The translations under genes and the position numbers were made by a program. From contig DBGFNI010000158.1 in assembly GCA_048527645.1 (NCBI GenBank), positions 1 through 10,404 of the forward strand: a stretch of DNA of 10,404 nucleotides, in the 5' to 3' direction. Every line of letters starts with the position of its first letter. Position 1 is the first letter of the stretch. Below are positions 1 to 7,530 of the stretch, one piece after another. The notes beneath the pieces are model-generated. The model saw nothing but the letters and a program-made list of their open reading frames with translations. It did no database searches and was not told the origin of the DNA. Source of the stretch: HGM12669 sp048527645 (lineage in GTDB: Bacteria; Bacillota; Clostridia; Oscillospirales; CAG-272).

Positions 1-6
1 TGCCAT
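1..6 (-). CDS. Start of the next operon gene, cut by the window edge
   Basis: Only the first two codons (ATG GCA) lie in the window. An AAAAGGAG ribosome binding site at about 13-20 sits six bases before the ATG, and the gap to the stop of the upstream GldG-like gene is 28 bp, so a further gene of the same operon very probably begins here. In Clostridia the gene after an ATPase, permease and GldG-like set is often a DUF4340 membrane-anchored protein. That identity is knowledge of gene order only; no protein sequence is visible to confirm it. Confidence 0.5.
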
Positions 7-34
7 ATTGCACTCCTTTTCGTAAGGGAAAGGG

Positions 35-1522
35 TTATACGCGCCGACGGCGCAGCCAGATGAACAGTCCGATGATCACGAACGCAACAGGCACGCCGAT
101 CATCAGCACATTGCCCCACAGGGTCTGCTGCTGCTCGCTGACGGTGAGGGAGGAGACGGCAATGCTCTTGGTGTCAATCGACAGTGGGGTGCTTTCCTTT
201 CCGCACAGCGTCAGCAGGGTGGAAAGGAGCATATCCTCATTGCCCGTTCCGGCTTCACTGATCTGAATATAATACGAAGAAAACCAGGCAAGCTGACTGC
301 CGTTCTCGGTGTTTTGGGCATGCACGCCGACATGGAAGGAGCCGGGCAGATCGCCCTCCTCTTTTTCCGCCGTCTGCGAGTCGCCCGCCTTCAGATACGC
401 GTCCTCCGTTGTGGTCAGTAGCGGATAAACCGTGACATTTTCCGCCTCTTCCTCCGTCCGGAGGATCGGGTGCGCGGTCGGCATGAGAATCTGCGTGCTG
501 ACGCTCTTCATCTTTTGCGCAACGGGGGAGGAGGTTCCGATCTGGGGCAGCAGAACGGTAGGCGCGCTGCCGGCAGAACCGGAGTAATAAAAGCCGGAAT
601 TCCCCTCATAGATCAGCCCCTCTTTTGCATACAGTCCGTATGTGCGGGCAAAGGCCATCAGATTCTTCATTCCCGCGACGGAATCCGTGCCGGTGATGAC
701 CTCCGGCGCGGTGATCAGCAGAACGTTTCCGCCGTTTTGCGCATATGTCTGCAGGCGGGTGAGCTCTTCATCCATCAGATCGGAGGCAGGGAGGTTGATC
801 AGCACCGCGGAGGCGTCCTGCGGGACGCTGTCGGTGGTGGAGAGCGTCAGATCTTCAAATTCAATGTTTTCGGACAGCAGATCGTTATAGGTCTGCTCGG
901 AGAGGCGCTCCATGGCGATCTCGCCGTGCCCCTGCAGGACATAGATCTTCGGCAGATTGTCGGAGAGCAGATAGTCCACGGCAGAGGAAAGGGCGTTTTC
1001 TCCGGCAAATACATTCGGCGTGACGTATTCCTTGCCGTAGTACTGATAATAATACTGTTCCTCTTCGCTCAGGGAGGCAACATCCACGGTGAAAATATCA
1101 TCCTTTCGGATCAGGCGGGATCTGCCGTCCTCTGACACAGCGATCACGCTGTTGTCCGCAACGGATTCCTGCGTGTACTGCGCGGTGAAGGTCGGGCGGG
1201 AAACGGGATCGACCGTTTCCACGGAAATATGGCTGCTTGCCGCGGCATAGCGGCTGAGCAGTGTCTGGATGCGGTCATCCTCCTGTCCGCTGCTTGCAAT
1301 CAGATAGAAGGAGATGTCGCGGTCAAGCCCGCTGAGCAGATCTTCGGTGGTCGGCGACAGGGTATACAGCGAATCTGCGCTCAAATCCAGCTTTGTCCAG
1401 GTGACCGGCAGGGCGGAAACTACCAGATTCAGCGCCACGGCGATCGCAATGACGACAAGCGTCAGCGCGGTTTGGTAGGAGCCCAGCTTCAGTGTGCGGA
1501 CATTGACTTTTTTCTTTTCCAT
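35..1522 (-). CDS. GldG-like auxiliary protein of an ABC-2 transporter
   Basis: This 495-residue protein matches the GldG/ABC_transp_aux type: a basic N-terminus, a membrane segment at about 18-40, a large extracytoplasmic region, a second membrane segment at about 468-489 and an RRRR stop-transfer end. Family landmarks are the YTLSPTTEDLL stretch near 53-63, the FAGENALSSAVDYLLSD block at 172-188 and the IYVLQGHGE motif at 193-201. Such proteins accompany ABC-2 ATPase/permease pairs; in Bacteroidetes GldG belongs to the gliding/secretion complex, but in Firmicutes the substrate is unknown. The ATG at 1522 has a GAGGAG site at 1531-1536 that overlaps the stop of the permease gene, 12 bp upstream, so the two are translated from one message. 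I recognise the family with confidence but cannot assign a substrate. Confidence 0.88.
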   Translation of the reverse strand: MEKKKVNVRTLKLGSYQTALTLVVIAIAVALNLVVSALPVTWTKLDLSADSLYTLSPTTEDLLSGLDRDISFYLIASSGQEDDRIQTLLSRYAAASSHISVETVDPVSRPTFTAQYTQESVADNSVIAVSEDGRSRLIRKDDIFTVDVASLSEEEQYYYQYYGKEYVTPNVFAGENALSSAVDYLLSDNLPKIYVLQGHGEIAMERLSEQTYNDLLSENIEFEDLTLSTTDSVPQDASAVLINLPASDLMDEELTRLQTYAQNGGNVLLITAPEVITGTDSVAGMKNLMAFARTYGLYAKEGLIYEGNSGFYYSGSAGSAPTVLLPQIGTSSPVAQKMKSVSTQILMPTAHPILRTEEEAENVTVYPLLTTTEDAYLKAGDSQTAEKEEGDLPGSFHVGVHAQNTENGSQLAWFSSYYIQISEAGTGNEDMLLSTLLTLCGKESTPLSIDTKSIAVSSLTVSEQQQTLWGNVLMIGVPVAFVIIGLFIWLRRRRV

Positions 1523-1534
1523 TGTGACACCTCC

Positions 1535-2398
1535 TCACGACCAACGGCGCTTTTCTACGGACTGCACCGAGAAAAACAGAAAGACGCCGCTGACAGACAG
1601 ATAGTAGACCACGGTGGACAAATCAAAGGTCTCGTTCATGAAATCGGAAAGGCGGTCAAAGAGACACAGCGTGTTCAGCAGCTGTGCAAACGCGCCCTCC
1701 AGCCATGTGGACTTGAGCAGGTAAACAAGGCAAATGCCCAAAGCCAGCACGGCAAACAGAATGTAGGACACCAGATAGTTTTTCGTCATCAGATAGACAA
1801 CGATGCAGATGAGCAGCGCCAGGACGCCGAAGCAAACGGCGTTTGCCAAGGGCTTGGAACTGACGGTGTCTGCCAGCAGACTCATCAGATAGGTGCAGAG
1901 CAGTACGGCGAATGCCGTGATTGCCGCGATCATCTGGCTGTCTGTCAGAGTGGAGAGAAACATCCCGATGGCGAGGCAGGCGGCGCTGAGCAGATAAAAC
2001 GCCAGCAGCGCGGAATATGCATTGACCAGAGAAACCTGACCGAACAGACGCAAAATCAGCGGGTAGAGCCCGATGATAGCAGTCGGCAGCGCCATCACGG
2101 TCAGCAGCGCGAAATATTTTGCCAAAACGACCCGATACAGCGGAACGGGCAGCGCGTACAGCAGCAAATCCGTTTTTTGCCGCCGCTCCTCGGAAAAGGT
2201 CCGCATGGTCAGCAGGGGAACAAACAGCAGCAGCAGAATGCTGATCTGCCACAGCGTATATTCAAACTGCGGCATGCCGTATTGCAGATTATACAGCTTG
2301 AACAGAAAGCCGACTGCCGTCAGCAGAAAGGCAATGATCAGATAACCGGTCATGCCCGAAAAATATGATTTCAGTTCACGTTTCCATATGGCACCCAT
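1535..2398 (-). CDS. ABC-2 type transporter permease (GldF-like)
   Basis: A 287-residue, very hydrophobic protein with hydrophobic stretches at roughly 18-36, 48-66, 97-117, 127-149, 154-176, 186-204, 208-228 and 260-279. The cytoplasmic motif LTMRTFSEERRQKTDLLL at 63-80 and the C-terminal SVQSVEKRRW are typical of the GldF-like branch of ABC-2 permeases. It should pair with the ATPase encoded directly upstream and the GldG-like protein downstream. I prefer the ATG at 2398 over a GTG at 2401: the AGGAGG at 2406-2411 lies seven bases from the ATG but only four from the GTG. The ATG shares a base with the ATPase stop codon (TGATG), a sign of translational coupling. Exported substrate unknown. 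Confidence 0.9.
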   Translation of the reverse strand: MGAIWKRELKSYFSGMTGYLIIAFLLTAVGFLFKLYNLQYGMPQFEYTLWQISILLLLFVPLLTMRTFSEERRQKTDLLLYALPVPLYRVVLAKYFALLTVMALPTAIIGLYPLILRLFGQVSLVNAYSALLAFYLLSAACLAIGMFLSTLTDSQMIAAITAFAVLLCTYLMSLLADTVSSKPLANAVCFGVLALLICIVVYLMTKNYLVSYILFAVLALGICLVYLLKSTWLEGAFAQLLNTLCLFDRLSDFMNETFDLSTVVYYLSVSGVFLFFSVQSVEKRRWS

Positions 2399-3486
2399 CA
2401 CGCATCCTCCTGTTTCGTGTCCGTAGGTTCTTCCGAGCCGTCCGCGTCATCCGCGTCCTCCCGGTCATCAAAGTCTTCCAAATCCGACAGGCCGAGGGTG
2501 GTGGTACCTGCGGGCGTTTCGTTCTCATCCCCGTCTTTTGCTTGATCCGCTTTGTCTGCGGTCAGGCGCATATAGATTTCCTCCAGGCCGATCTGTCCCG
2601 CAGTGAAGGAATACAGGATCAGAGGCGTGTTTTTCAGCGTCTGATAGACCGCGGCGCGCAGATCGGCGCTGCCCTGTGCGGTGATCCGTACTGCCCAGGC
2701 GTCGGGGATGTCGGTGCTCTCCGTGATATCCGCGCTCTTGGTATCGGAGAGGGCTCGTGCAAAGTCTCTGACGTCCTCAATGTCGCCGCCGAGAATCAGG
2801 TCAATCACCTGCTCGCCGCCCAGATCCCGCCGCAGCTGATCCGGCGTGTCATTCGCTACCACCCGACCGTGGGAAATAATGATCAGACGGTCGCACACGG
2901 CGCTGATTTCACCCAAAATATGGCTGGATAGCAGCACGGTGTGCTCCTGCGCCATTTCACGGATCAGCTCCAGGATGTCTTTCTTTTGCTTCGGGTCCAG
3001 TCCGACCGTCGGCTCGTCCAGGATGATGGCTTCCGGCTCGCCGAGCATGGCCTGCGCAATGCCCACGCGCTGCCGATAGCCCTTGGAGAGGTTTTCAATC
3101 AGGCGATCCTTGACATGGTACAGCCCGGTTTGCTCCATCACATATTGCACCTGATAATACACCTCGCTGCGTGCAATGCCCTTTGCGCGCCCGACGAAGG
3201 TGAGATATTCCTCCGGGGTCATTTCCGGATAGAGCGGGGGCAGCTCCGGCAGATAGCCGATGTATTTCTTCGCCGCAACCGGCTCTTCAAATATGTCATG
3301 CCCGTTGATGATGACGTTGCCCTCCGTTGCGGCAAGACATCCGGCGATCATATTCATCGTAGTAGATTTTCCCGCGCCGTTGGGCCCGAGAAAGCCGTAG
3401 ATGTGACCGGTCTGAAGCGTCAGATTCAGATTTTCCACCGCGGTGTTGGCGCCGTATTTCTTTGTCAGATTCCTGATTTCGATCAA
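2398..3486 (-). CDS. ABC transporter ATP-binding protein (GldA/NatA-like)
   Basis: A 362-residue ATPase that should power the permease encoded next. Visible motifs are Walker A GPNGAGKST at 34-42, signature LSKGYRQRVG at 133-142, Walker B AIILDEP at 153-159 with catalytic Glu158, and the switch His189 in SSHIL. The usual Q-loop glutamine falls in YLPELPPLY, where residue 82 is Leu; related ATPases also vary here. After the nucleotide-binding domain comes a C-terminal accessory domain (about 225-310) and then about 50 acidic, low-complexity residues (311-362). The start is a TTG at 3486, chosen because an AGGAGG lies eight bases upstream (3495-3500) and no in-frame ATG is present. It is the first gene of the operon. 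Family is certain; substrate is not known. Confidence 0.93.
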   Translation of the reverse strand: MIEIRNLTKKYGANTAVENLNLTLQTGHIYGFLGPNGAGKSTTMNMIAGCLAATEGNVIINGHDIFEEPVAAKKYIGYLPELPPLYPEMTPEEYLTFVGRAKGIARSEVYYQVQYVMEQTGLYHVKDRLIENLSKGYRQRVGIAQAMLGEPEAIILDEPTVGLDPKQKKDILELIREMAQEHTVLLSSHILGEISAVCDRLIIISHGRVVANDTPDQLRRDLGGEQVIDLILGGDIEDVRDFARALSDTKSADITESTDIPDAWAVRITAQGSADLRAAVYQTLKNTPLILYSFTAGQIGLEEIYMRLTADKADQAKDGDENETPAGTTTLGLSDLEDFDDREDADDADGSEEPTDTKQEDA

Positions 3487-3494
3487 ATCGGTAT

Positions 3495-3500
3495 CCTCCT
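3495..3500 (-). promoter_or_regulatory. Ribosome binding site that fixes a TTG start
   Basis: A perfect AGGAGG on the minus strand, eight bases before the TTG at 3486. The spacing is ideal for that TTG and no in-frame ATG is available, so it decides the start of the ABC ATPase. Confidence 0.8.
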
Positions 3501-3519
3501 TTGACTGATCATTTGATAT

Positions 3520-3566
3520 CTGTTCTCCATTGTAACGGAAAAATGTGATAAATGTGTGAAGAACAG
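3520..3566. repeat. Spaced inverted repeat around the presumed ABC operon promoter
   Basis: Nine-base arms at 3520-3528 (plus-strand ctgttctcc) and 3558-3566 (gaagaacag) are complementary at eight of nine positions, and the odd one would be a G:U pair in RNA. The arms flank the candidate -10 at 3529-3534. This could be a repressor site, or chance in an A+T-rich gap. Confidence 0.3.
3529..3534 (-). promoter_or_regulatory. Possible -10 element of the ABC operon promoter
   Basis: TACAAT on the minus strand lies about 40 bp before the TTG start of the ABC ATPase, in an A+T-rich gap between two transcription units. I find no good -35 at 16-18 bp; the nearest TTCACA is 20 bp away. A promoter is expected in this gap, but the exact position is uncertain. 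Confidence 0.3.
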
Positions 3567-3588
3567 GAGATGAATCCCGAAAACTGCA

Positions 3589-3612
3589 CCCCGAAAGACT
3601 GCGCTTTCGGGG
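3589..3612 (-). terminator. Hairpin after the antiporter gene, weak terminator
   Basis: A perfect 9-bp stem (ccccgaaag at 3589-3597, ctttcgggg at 3604-3612) with a 6-base loop lies about 10 bp beyond the antiporter stop. On the minus strand it is followed by TGCAGTTTTCGG, a short and imperfect U tract, so termination may be incomplete. Confidence 0.5.
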
Positions 3613-3621
3613 CGAGGGGTG

Positions 3622-4917
3622 TTATTCCTTTGGCTTTTTTGCCGCTTCCAGTTTGATCTGACGCCGGTTTTGCACAGCGGGGGGAATCGGACGGATTTCG
3701 CCTGCCGCCTGCAGTGCCTGCCGGGTCAGAACCGGTCCGACCAGCTCATAAATCAGGATGGCAAACAGGGTGATATTGCGAATCAGGGAGCCCTGCTCGC
3801 CCAGCTGCATGGCGGTGGTGCACATGCCGAGCGCCACCCCGGCCTGCGGCAGCAGGGTGATGCCCAGATATTTGCAGATCGCGGGAGAGCATTTTGTCAG
3901 CTTTGCGCTGCCCATCGCACCGAGATATTTGCCCAGCGAGCGGGTGAGGATATAGGCGGCGCCGATCCCGACGATGGCAATATCCGCGAAAACGCCCAGC
4001 TCCAGCTCCGCGCCGCTGACCACAAAAAACAGCGCAAACAGGGGAGAAGTCCATTTGTCGGCGGCAGTCATCAGATCGGCAGACAGCGGGCAGATATTGC
4101 AGAACACCGTCCCCAGCATCATGCACACCAAAAGCGAGGAAAAGCGGATGTGCAGCGCGCCGATCTGAAAATCGAGCATGGCGAGCGAGGCAGTGAGAAA
4201 GACGATGCCGATGGTAAGGTTCAGGCGGTTGGTGTTGGAGTTGAACAGTTTTTCCAACTGCGTCAAAATCCATCCCATTGCGGCGCCCAGCGCCAGGGAG
4301 AGCACGATTTCCAAAATGGGATTGATCAGGATGGAGACAAGATCCACCGTGCCGCTGACAAGTGTTTTGGCAATGCCGAAGGAAACGGCGAACACCACAA
4401 GTCCCACCGCGTCATCCAATGCTACGATGGGCAGCAGCAGCTTTGTGAGCGGGCCGTTTGCCTTGTATTGCCGCACCACCATCAGCGTCGCGGCAGGCGC
4501 GGTTGCGGTGGCGATGGCGCCCAGCGTGATTGCCTGTGCCGCGGAGAGCTTGTCCGGCAGGAGCATGTGGATTCCCAACAGTGCAAAATCCACCAGCAGC
4601 GTCGCGCACAGTGCCTGCAAAATGCCGATGACAAGCGCCTGTTTTCCGGTTTTTTTCAAATCTCCCAAACGGAATTCGTTGCCGATGGAAAACGCGATAA
4701 AGCCGAGGGCGACCTCAGAAACCAGCGAGAGCCTGCCCACCTGCTCCATCGAGGCAAAGCCGACGCCGTGAATATTCAGCGCGCCCAGACAGTACGGCCC
4801 GATCAGGACGCCTGCGATCAGATATGCCGTGACGGAGGGGAGCTTGAGCGGCTTGAACAGCCGGGTCATCAGCAGCCCCGCCAGCAAAGCGACGGAAACG
4901 GATAATAGTGTCTGCAA
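3622..4917 (-). CDS. Cation:proton antiporter, CPA2 family
   Basis: A 431-residue membrane protein with about a dozen hydrophobic segments, matching the Na+/H+ exchanger domain of the CPA2 (KefB/NapA-like) family. The N-terminal KLPSVTAYLIAGVLIGP (25-41) and the ATATAPAATLMVVRQYKA stretch (136-153) are family hallmarks. The paired aspartates of LDDA at 168-169 correspond to the DD motif of CPA2 transporters and suggest electrogenic exchange. It ends in a short basic tail with no RCK/TrkA regulatory domain, unlike KefB or KefC. The start is taken as TTG at 4917: an in-frame TGA lies three codons upstream, the first in-frame ATG would delete half of the first membrane helix, and a modest purine-rich AAAGAAGA lies upstream. 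It has its own promoter and terminator. Ion specificity (Na+ or K+) cannot be read from sequence. Confidence 0.9.
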   Translation of the reverse strand: MQTLLSVSVALLAGLLMTRLFKPLKLPSVTAYLIAGVLIGPYCLGALNIHGVGFASMEQVGRLSLVSEVALGFIAFSIGNEFRLGDLKKTGKQALVIGILQALCATLLVDFALLGIHMLLPDKLSAAQAITLGAIATATAPAATLMVVRQYKANGPLTKLLLPIVALDDAVGLVVFAVSFGIAKTLVSGTVDLVSILINPILEIVLSLALGAAMGWILTQLEKLFNSNTNRLNLTIGIVFLTASLAMLDFQIGALHIRFSSLLVCMMLGTVFCNICPLSADLMTAADKWTSPLFALFFVVSGAELELGVFADIAIVGIGAAYILTRSLGKYLGAMGSAKLTKCSPAICKYLGITLLPQAGVALGMCTTAMQLGEQGSLIRNITLFAILIYELVGPVLTRQALQAAGEIRPIPPAVQNRRQIKLEAAKKPKE

Positions 4918-4967
4918 AAGGAGTCATCTTCTTTCTGTTAGGGTACTTTTTCATTATATGCTGTTTC

Positions 4968-4996
4968 AGTATACTACGGTCGGGAAAAGAAATCAA
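4968..4996 (-). promoter_or_regulatory. Sigma-A-type promoter of the antiporter gene
   Basis: On the minus strand a -35 TTGATT (4996-4991), a 17-bp spacer and a -10 TATACT (4973-4968) form a near-consensus housekeeping promoter about 50 bp before the TTG start. The -10 lies inside the 8-bp palindrome AGTATACT. A TATAAT at 4958-4953 has no matching -35. Confidence 0.72.
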
Positions 4997-5061
4997 GCAC
5001 TTTTTGCTTTTTTGAGACTTTTCAGACGCCCTTTTGCTCCTTTGAAAAAGGGAAAGGGAGG

Positions 5062-5102
5062 AAAAAACAGCAAGCGGAGCGCCTGACAGGCGTGCCGCTT
5101 GC
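5062..5102 (-). terminator. Strong rho-independent terminator after the second lipoprotein gene
   Basis: Arms at 5070-5083 and 5089-5102 form a 14-bp G+C-rich stem with one mismatch and one G:U pair around a 5-base loop. On the minus strand the stem is followed at once by TG and six Ts (5067-5062). It lies 13 bp past the stop codon at 5116. A small 6-bp hairpin (5103-5108 with 5112-5117) overlaps the stop codon just before it. Confidence 0.88.
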
Positions 5103-5115
5103 AACAACACGGTTG

Positions 5116-6201
5116 TTATTCTCCGTAAACGCAGTGGGAGACGACAAAATGCTCCGCCGCGGCGATCTTTGCCAGGAGAGCAAGCTGCTGCTCCGGATAT
5201 GCCGCGTAGGACGGCTGCGTGCGCATTTGCGCAAGCAGCGATTCGGATTCGAGCGCCTCCCGCTCATAGATCGCAAGATAGACCAGAATTTCCTTCACGC
5301 GGGAGATGCTCTCCTCCCGCACCCACGAAAGCGCCGTCTGATAGTCCTGCACGCCGTAAACGGCAGGCAGATATTCCTCCAAAGTCAGTTGCTGCTGTGC
5401 CGCCTGCTCCCGGTACACATCCAGCGCTTCCTGCTCCAGGCGGTCTGTCTCCGCCTGCGGAAAGCCCCGGACATAAGCGTTTTGCGTAATCTGCGGCCAG
5501 AGCTGCTCTGCGGTGTTGCGCTCGTCCAGTGCCGCGCGGTATGCGTCGACGGAGGTATAAATCTCCGTTTGTGTCTGCCCGGCGCACGCGCGGGTGTAGG
5601 ATTCTACCATGCTGTCGGTCAGCCGGTCGGGAATCTGCGGCGCGGCGACATCGGTCACGGTGAGCGCGCACTGCACCGCCAGTCCGTTCAGCTCGCTGTC
5701 CGCGCTGAAGGTGTCGGAAAGGCGGAGCGATGCGGAGAAGGGTGCGCTGTGCGCGGAGTGGCCGAACAGCGCGCGGTGCAACCCGACATAGTCCTCTGCC
5801 GAAGGCGCTTCAGACAGCACCAAAGTCCGTTCACTGCCGCCCAGATTTTCCATTGTTTTTCCGGTATCCGCGCGCATCACAGTCATGCTGTAGGTCACCT
5901 GATCGCCCCATTCTGCGCTGCGCGGCACAGACTGATAAACGGTGTGAAAGGCAAGGATGTTCTGCACGGTCTCCCCCCATGCGCGATCCAGCGCCGAACG
6001 GGATACGGACAGACCGGCGTACTGCCCCAATGTAACATAATCCGACGCGGCAACCTGCTCAAAATACCCGTCGTGCAGTTCCTTTGATGCAGACGTCGCT
6101 TGCAACTCCCGCTCTGCATCCCCGCCGCGGCAGGAAAGCAGAAGGGGCGGCAGCATCAGCAGGATAAAAAGGAGCGGAATCTTGCGGTATATGCGTTTCA
6201 T
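5116..6201 (-). CDS. Trigger-factor/FKBP-like lipoprotein, second tandem copy
   Basis: A 361-residue predicted lipoprotein. The signal peptide has basic MKRIYRK, a Leu-rich core and an LLSC lipobox, with lipid-modified Cys24. The ATG at 6201 is preferred over an upstream in-frame ATG at 6246 because it begins a proper signal peptide and has GGGAG eight bases upstream; the longer form would bury the signal. The body follows trigger factor without its ribosome-binding domain: a DYVTLGQY entry at 54-61, a degenerate FKBP-like region at about 98-186 and a helical C-terminal chaperone-like region to the end. It is clearly paralogous to the upstream lipoprotein (shared SDYVTLGQY, LNGLAV, EEYLP/ETYLP and YLAIY blocks) but lacks its acidic tail. 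Expected role: extracytoplasmic folding factor or holdase. The FKBP pocket looks degenerate, so isomerase activity is doubtful. Confidence 0.8.
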   Translation of the reverse strand: MKRIYRKIPLLFILLMLPPLLLSCRGGDAERELQATSASKELHDGYFEQVAASDYVTLGQYAGLSVSRSALDRAWGETVQNILAFHTVYQSVPRSAEWGDQVTYSMTVMRADTGKTMENLGGSERTLVLSEAPSAEDYVGLHRALFGHSAHSAPFSASLRLSDTFSADSELNGLAVQCALTVTDVAAPQIPDRLTDSMVESYTRACAGQTQTEIYTSVDAYRAALDERNTAEQLWPQITQNAYVRGFPQAETDRLEQEALDVYREQAAQQQLTLEEYLPAVYGVQDYQTALSWVREESISRVKEILVYLAIYEREALESESLLAQMRTQPSYAAYPEQQLALLAKIAAAEHFVVSHCVYGE

Positions 6202-6251
6202 CGGTTCATCTCCCTGCTTGTGTTCGTTCGGACGGCGGCAGAACATGCAAA

Positions 6252-6286
6252 AGAGGAGCCGTCGCGCTGTGCCGGGCGGCTCCTCT
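6252..6286 (-). terminator. Hairpin terminator between the two lipoprotein genes
   Basis: A 10-bp stem (agaggagccg at 6252-6261 with cggctcctct at 6277-6286) and a 15-base loop lie 15 bp past the stop of the first lipoprotein. On the minus strand it is followed by TTTTGC, a short U tract. I see no convincing promoter between it and the next start (6201), so partial read-through to the second gene is likely. Confidence 0.6.
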
Positions 6287-6300
6287 CAAAATTGCGTCAA

Positions 6301-7530
6301 TTATGCATCCGCACTGACAGCGGCGTCACTGGGATCGATCTCATCCTCATCATCGTTTGCCGCGCTTGTCTGCGCATCTGTTGCATCTGTTGCTGCGGTT
6401 GTTTCAGCGGGCAGCTCGGCGTCGGCAGCCGTTGTTGCGGCAGTGGTCTGCTCTGCTTCATCCCCGTCTTCCTCATCCCCGTGGTCATGCGGAATATCCT
6501 TCTCGGGATTGACGTCGTACAGATAGTTTTCCACAGTGATGATTTTCGCAACGAGCTTGAGGTAGTCCTTGTCATAGCCGTCATAGGACGCATTGCTCTT
6601 CAAGTTCTTGTATTCTGCCTTGTAGTTGAGATTTTCTGCGTCATAGATTGCCAGATAGATCAGAATGTTGCGCGTTTGCTCAATGGCGCTGTCCTTGACG
6701 CTGTACAGTGCCTCGTCCAGGGTATCCTTCCCCATTGCGGAGGGCAGATAGGTCTCCAGCGTCTGTCCGTTCTGTGCTGCGGTTGCGCTGTAGTTGTCCA
6801 GCGCGTCATGGTAAAACTGGCGCATCTCCTCTTCGGGATAGCCGTTGACCTCTGCGTTTTCACTTGCCAGCGTCCACGCCTTGCTCTTGATGTTGTCTTT
6901 GCGCTCTGCATCGCGGTATTCGTCGATGGTGCTGTACACCTCGGAGCCCATATACTGCGACATCAGCTCAGTGTAGCTTTTCACCATATCATCGGTCAGC
7001 TCTGTGGGAGTGACGCTTTCTGTCACGGAAGAAACCGTGATGGTGTAGGTGACGGCAAGACCGTTGAGAGAGGTGTCCTCTGTGCTGTAGTCATCTGCCA
7101 GCGTCAGCTGCACCTGGAAGGGCTCCTCGGAGGCAGCCTTGCCGGTCAGGGCAGCATTAAGGCCGATCACTTTTTCATCCTCTGCCTCTTCTGCCAGCGT
7201 GACGGTGGTGTCGGTGACACGCAGCGCATCCAGCGCGCTGCCGTCTGCGGTTTTCACAGCGGTAGCGGAGTAGGTGACCTTGTCACCGACGGCAGACGCA
7301 CGATCCACCTTCACATCCTCCGGGTTCATGGAGAGAATGGAGGAAACGGTGCTCTCCCACTGCTCGTCCAGCTCCTCGGTGGAAATGTCCAGATTCTTAT
7401 ATTGCCCCAACGTGACATAGTCAGAGGCCTTGACATTCTGAAAATAAGATTTTTTGTCGCCGCAGGCGGTCATGGATACCGCAAGCGCACCGACCAGAAG
7501 CAGCGCGCCGATCCGTTTGATCATATTCAT
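6301..7530 (-). CDS. Trigger-factor/FKBP-like lipoprotein with acidic tail, first tandem copy
   Basis: A 409-residue predicted lipoprotein: signal peptide with a hydrophobic core and an MTAC lipobox, lipidated Cys23. It then has the DYVTLGQYKNLDIS entry (37-50) seen before the FKBP part of trigger factor, an FKBP-like region (about 81-170, including VGDKVTYS and LNGLAVTYTITV), and a helical C-terminal region (about 175-340). The last 67 residues are low-complexity Asp/Glu/Thr/Ala. The usual aromatic pocket of FKBP domains is not evident (VIGLNAALTG where family members often have an FxPGFE-like stretch), so I favour a chaperone role over catalysis. The ATG at 7530 has AAAGGAA eight bases upstream. 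A promoter lies 40-68 bp upstream and a terminator follows. Such proteins are often annotated as trigger factor or peptidyl-prolyl isomerase; the client is unknown. Confidence 0.83.
   Translation of the reverse strand: MNMIKRIGALLLVGALAVSMTACGDKKSYFQNVKASDYVTLGQYKNLDISTEELDEQWESTVSSILSMNPEDVKVDRASAVGDKVTYSATAVKTADGSALDALRVTDTTVTLAEEAEDEKVIGLNAALTGKAASEEPFQVQLTLADDYSTEDTSLNGLAVTYTITVSSVTESVTPTELTDDMVKSYTELMSQYMGSEVYSTIDEYRDAERKDNIKSKAWTLASENAEVNGYPEEEMRQFYHDALDNYSATAAQNGQTLETYLPSAMGKDTLDEALYSVKDSAIEQTRNILIYLAIYDAENLNYKAEYKNLKSNASYDGYDKDYLKLVAKIITVENYLYDVNPEKDIPHDHGDEEDGDEAEQTTAATTAADAELPAETTAATDATDAQTSAANDDEDEIDPSDAAVSADA

Noticed and set aside
1229..2368. Plus-strand open frame (379 codons) across GldG-like and permease genes
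   Set aside because: It spans the junction of two well-supported minus-strand genes and has a Gln/Arg/His-rich shadow composition.
3619..4905. Plus-strand open frame (428 codons) opposite the antiporter
   Set aside because: It mirrors the antiporter almost exactly and its Gln/Arg/His-rich translation is typical of the complement of a membrane protein gene.
4715..5110. Minus-strand frame starting inside or before the antiporter
   Set aside because: It overlaps the antiporter's first helices in another frame, crosses the promoter, and shows no domain. The TTG-started antiporter explains the sequence.
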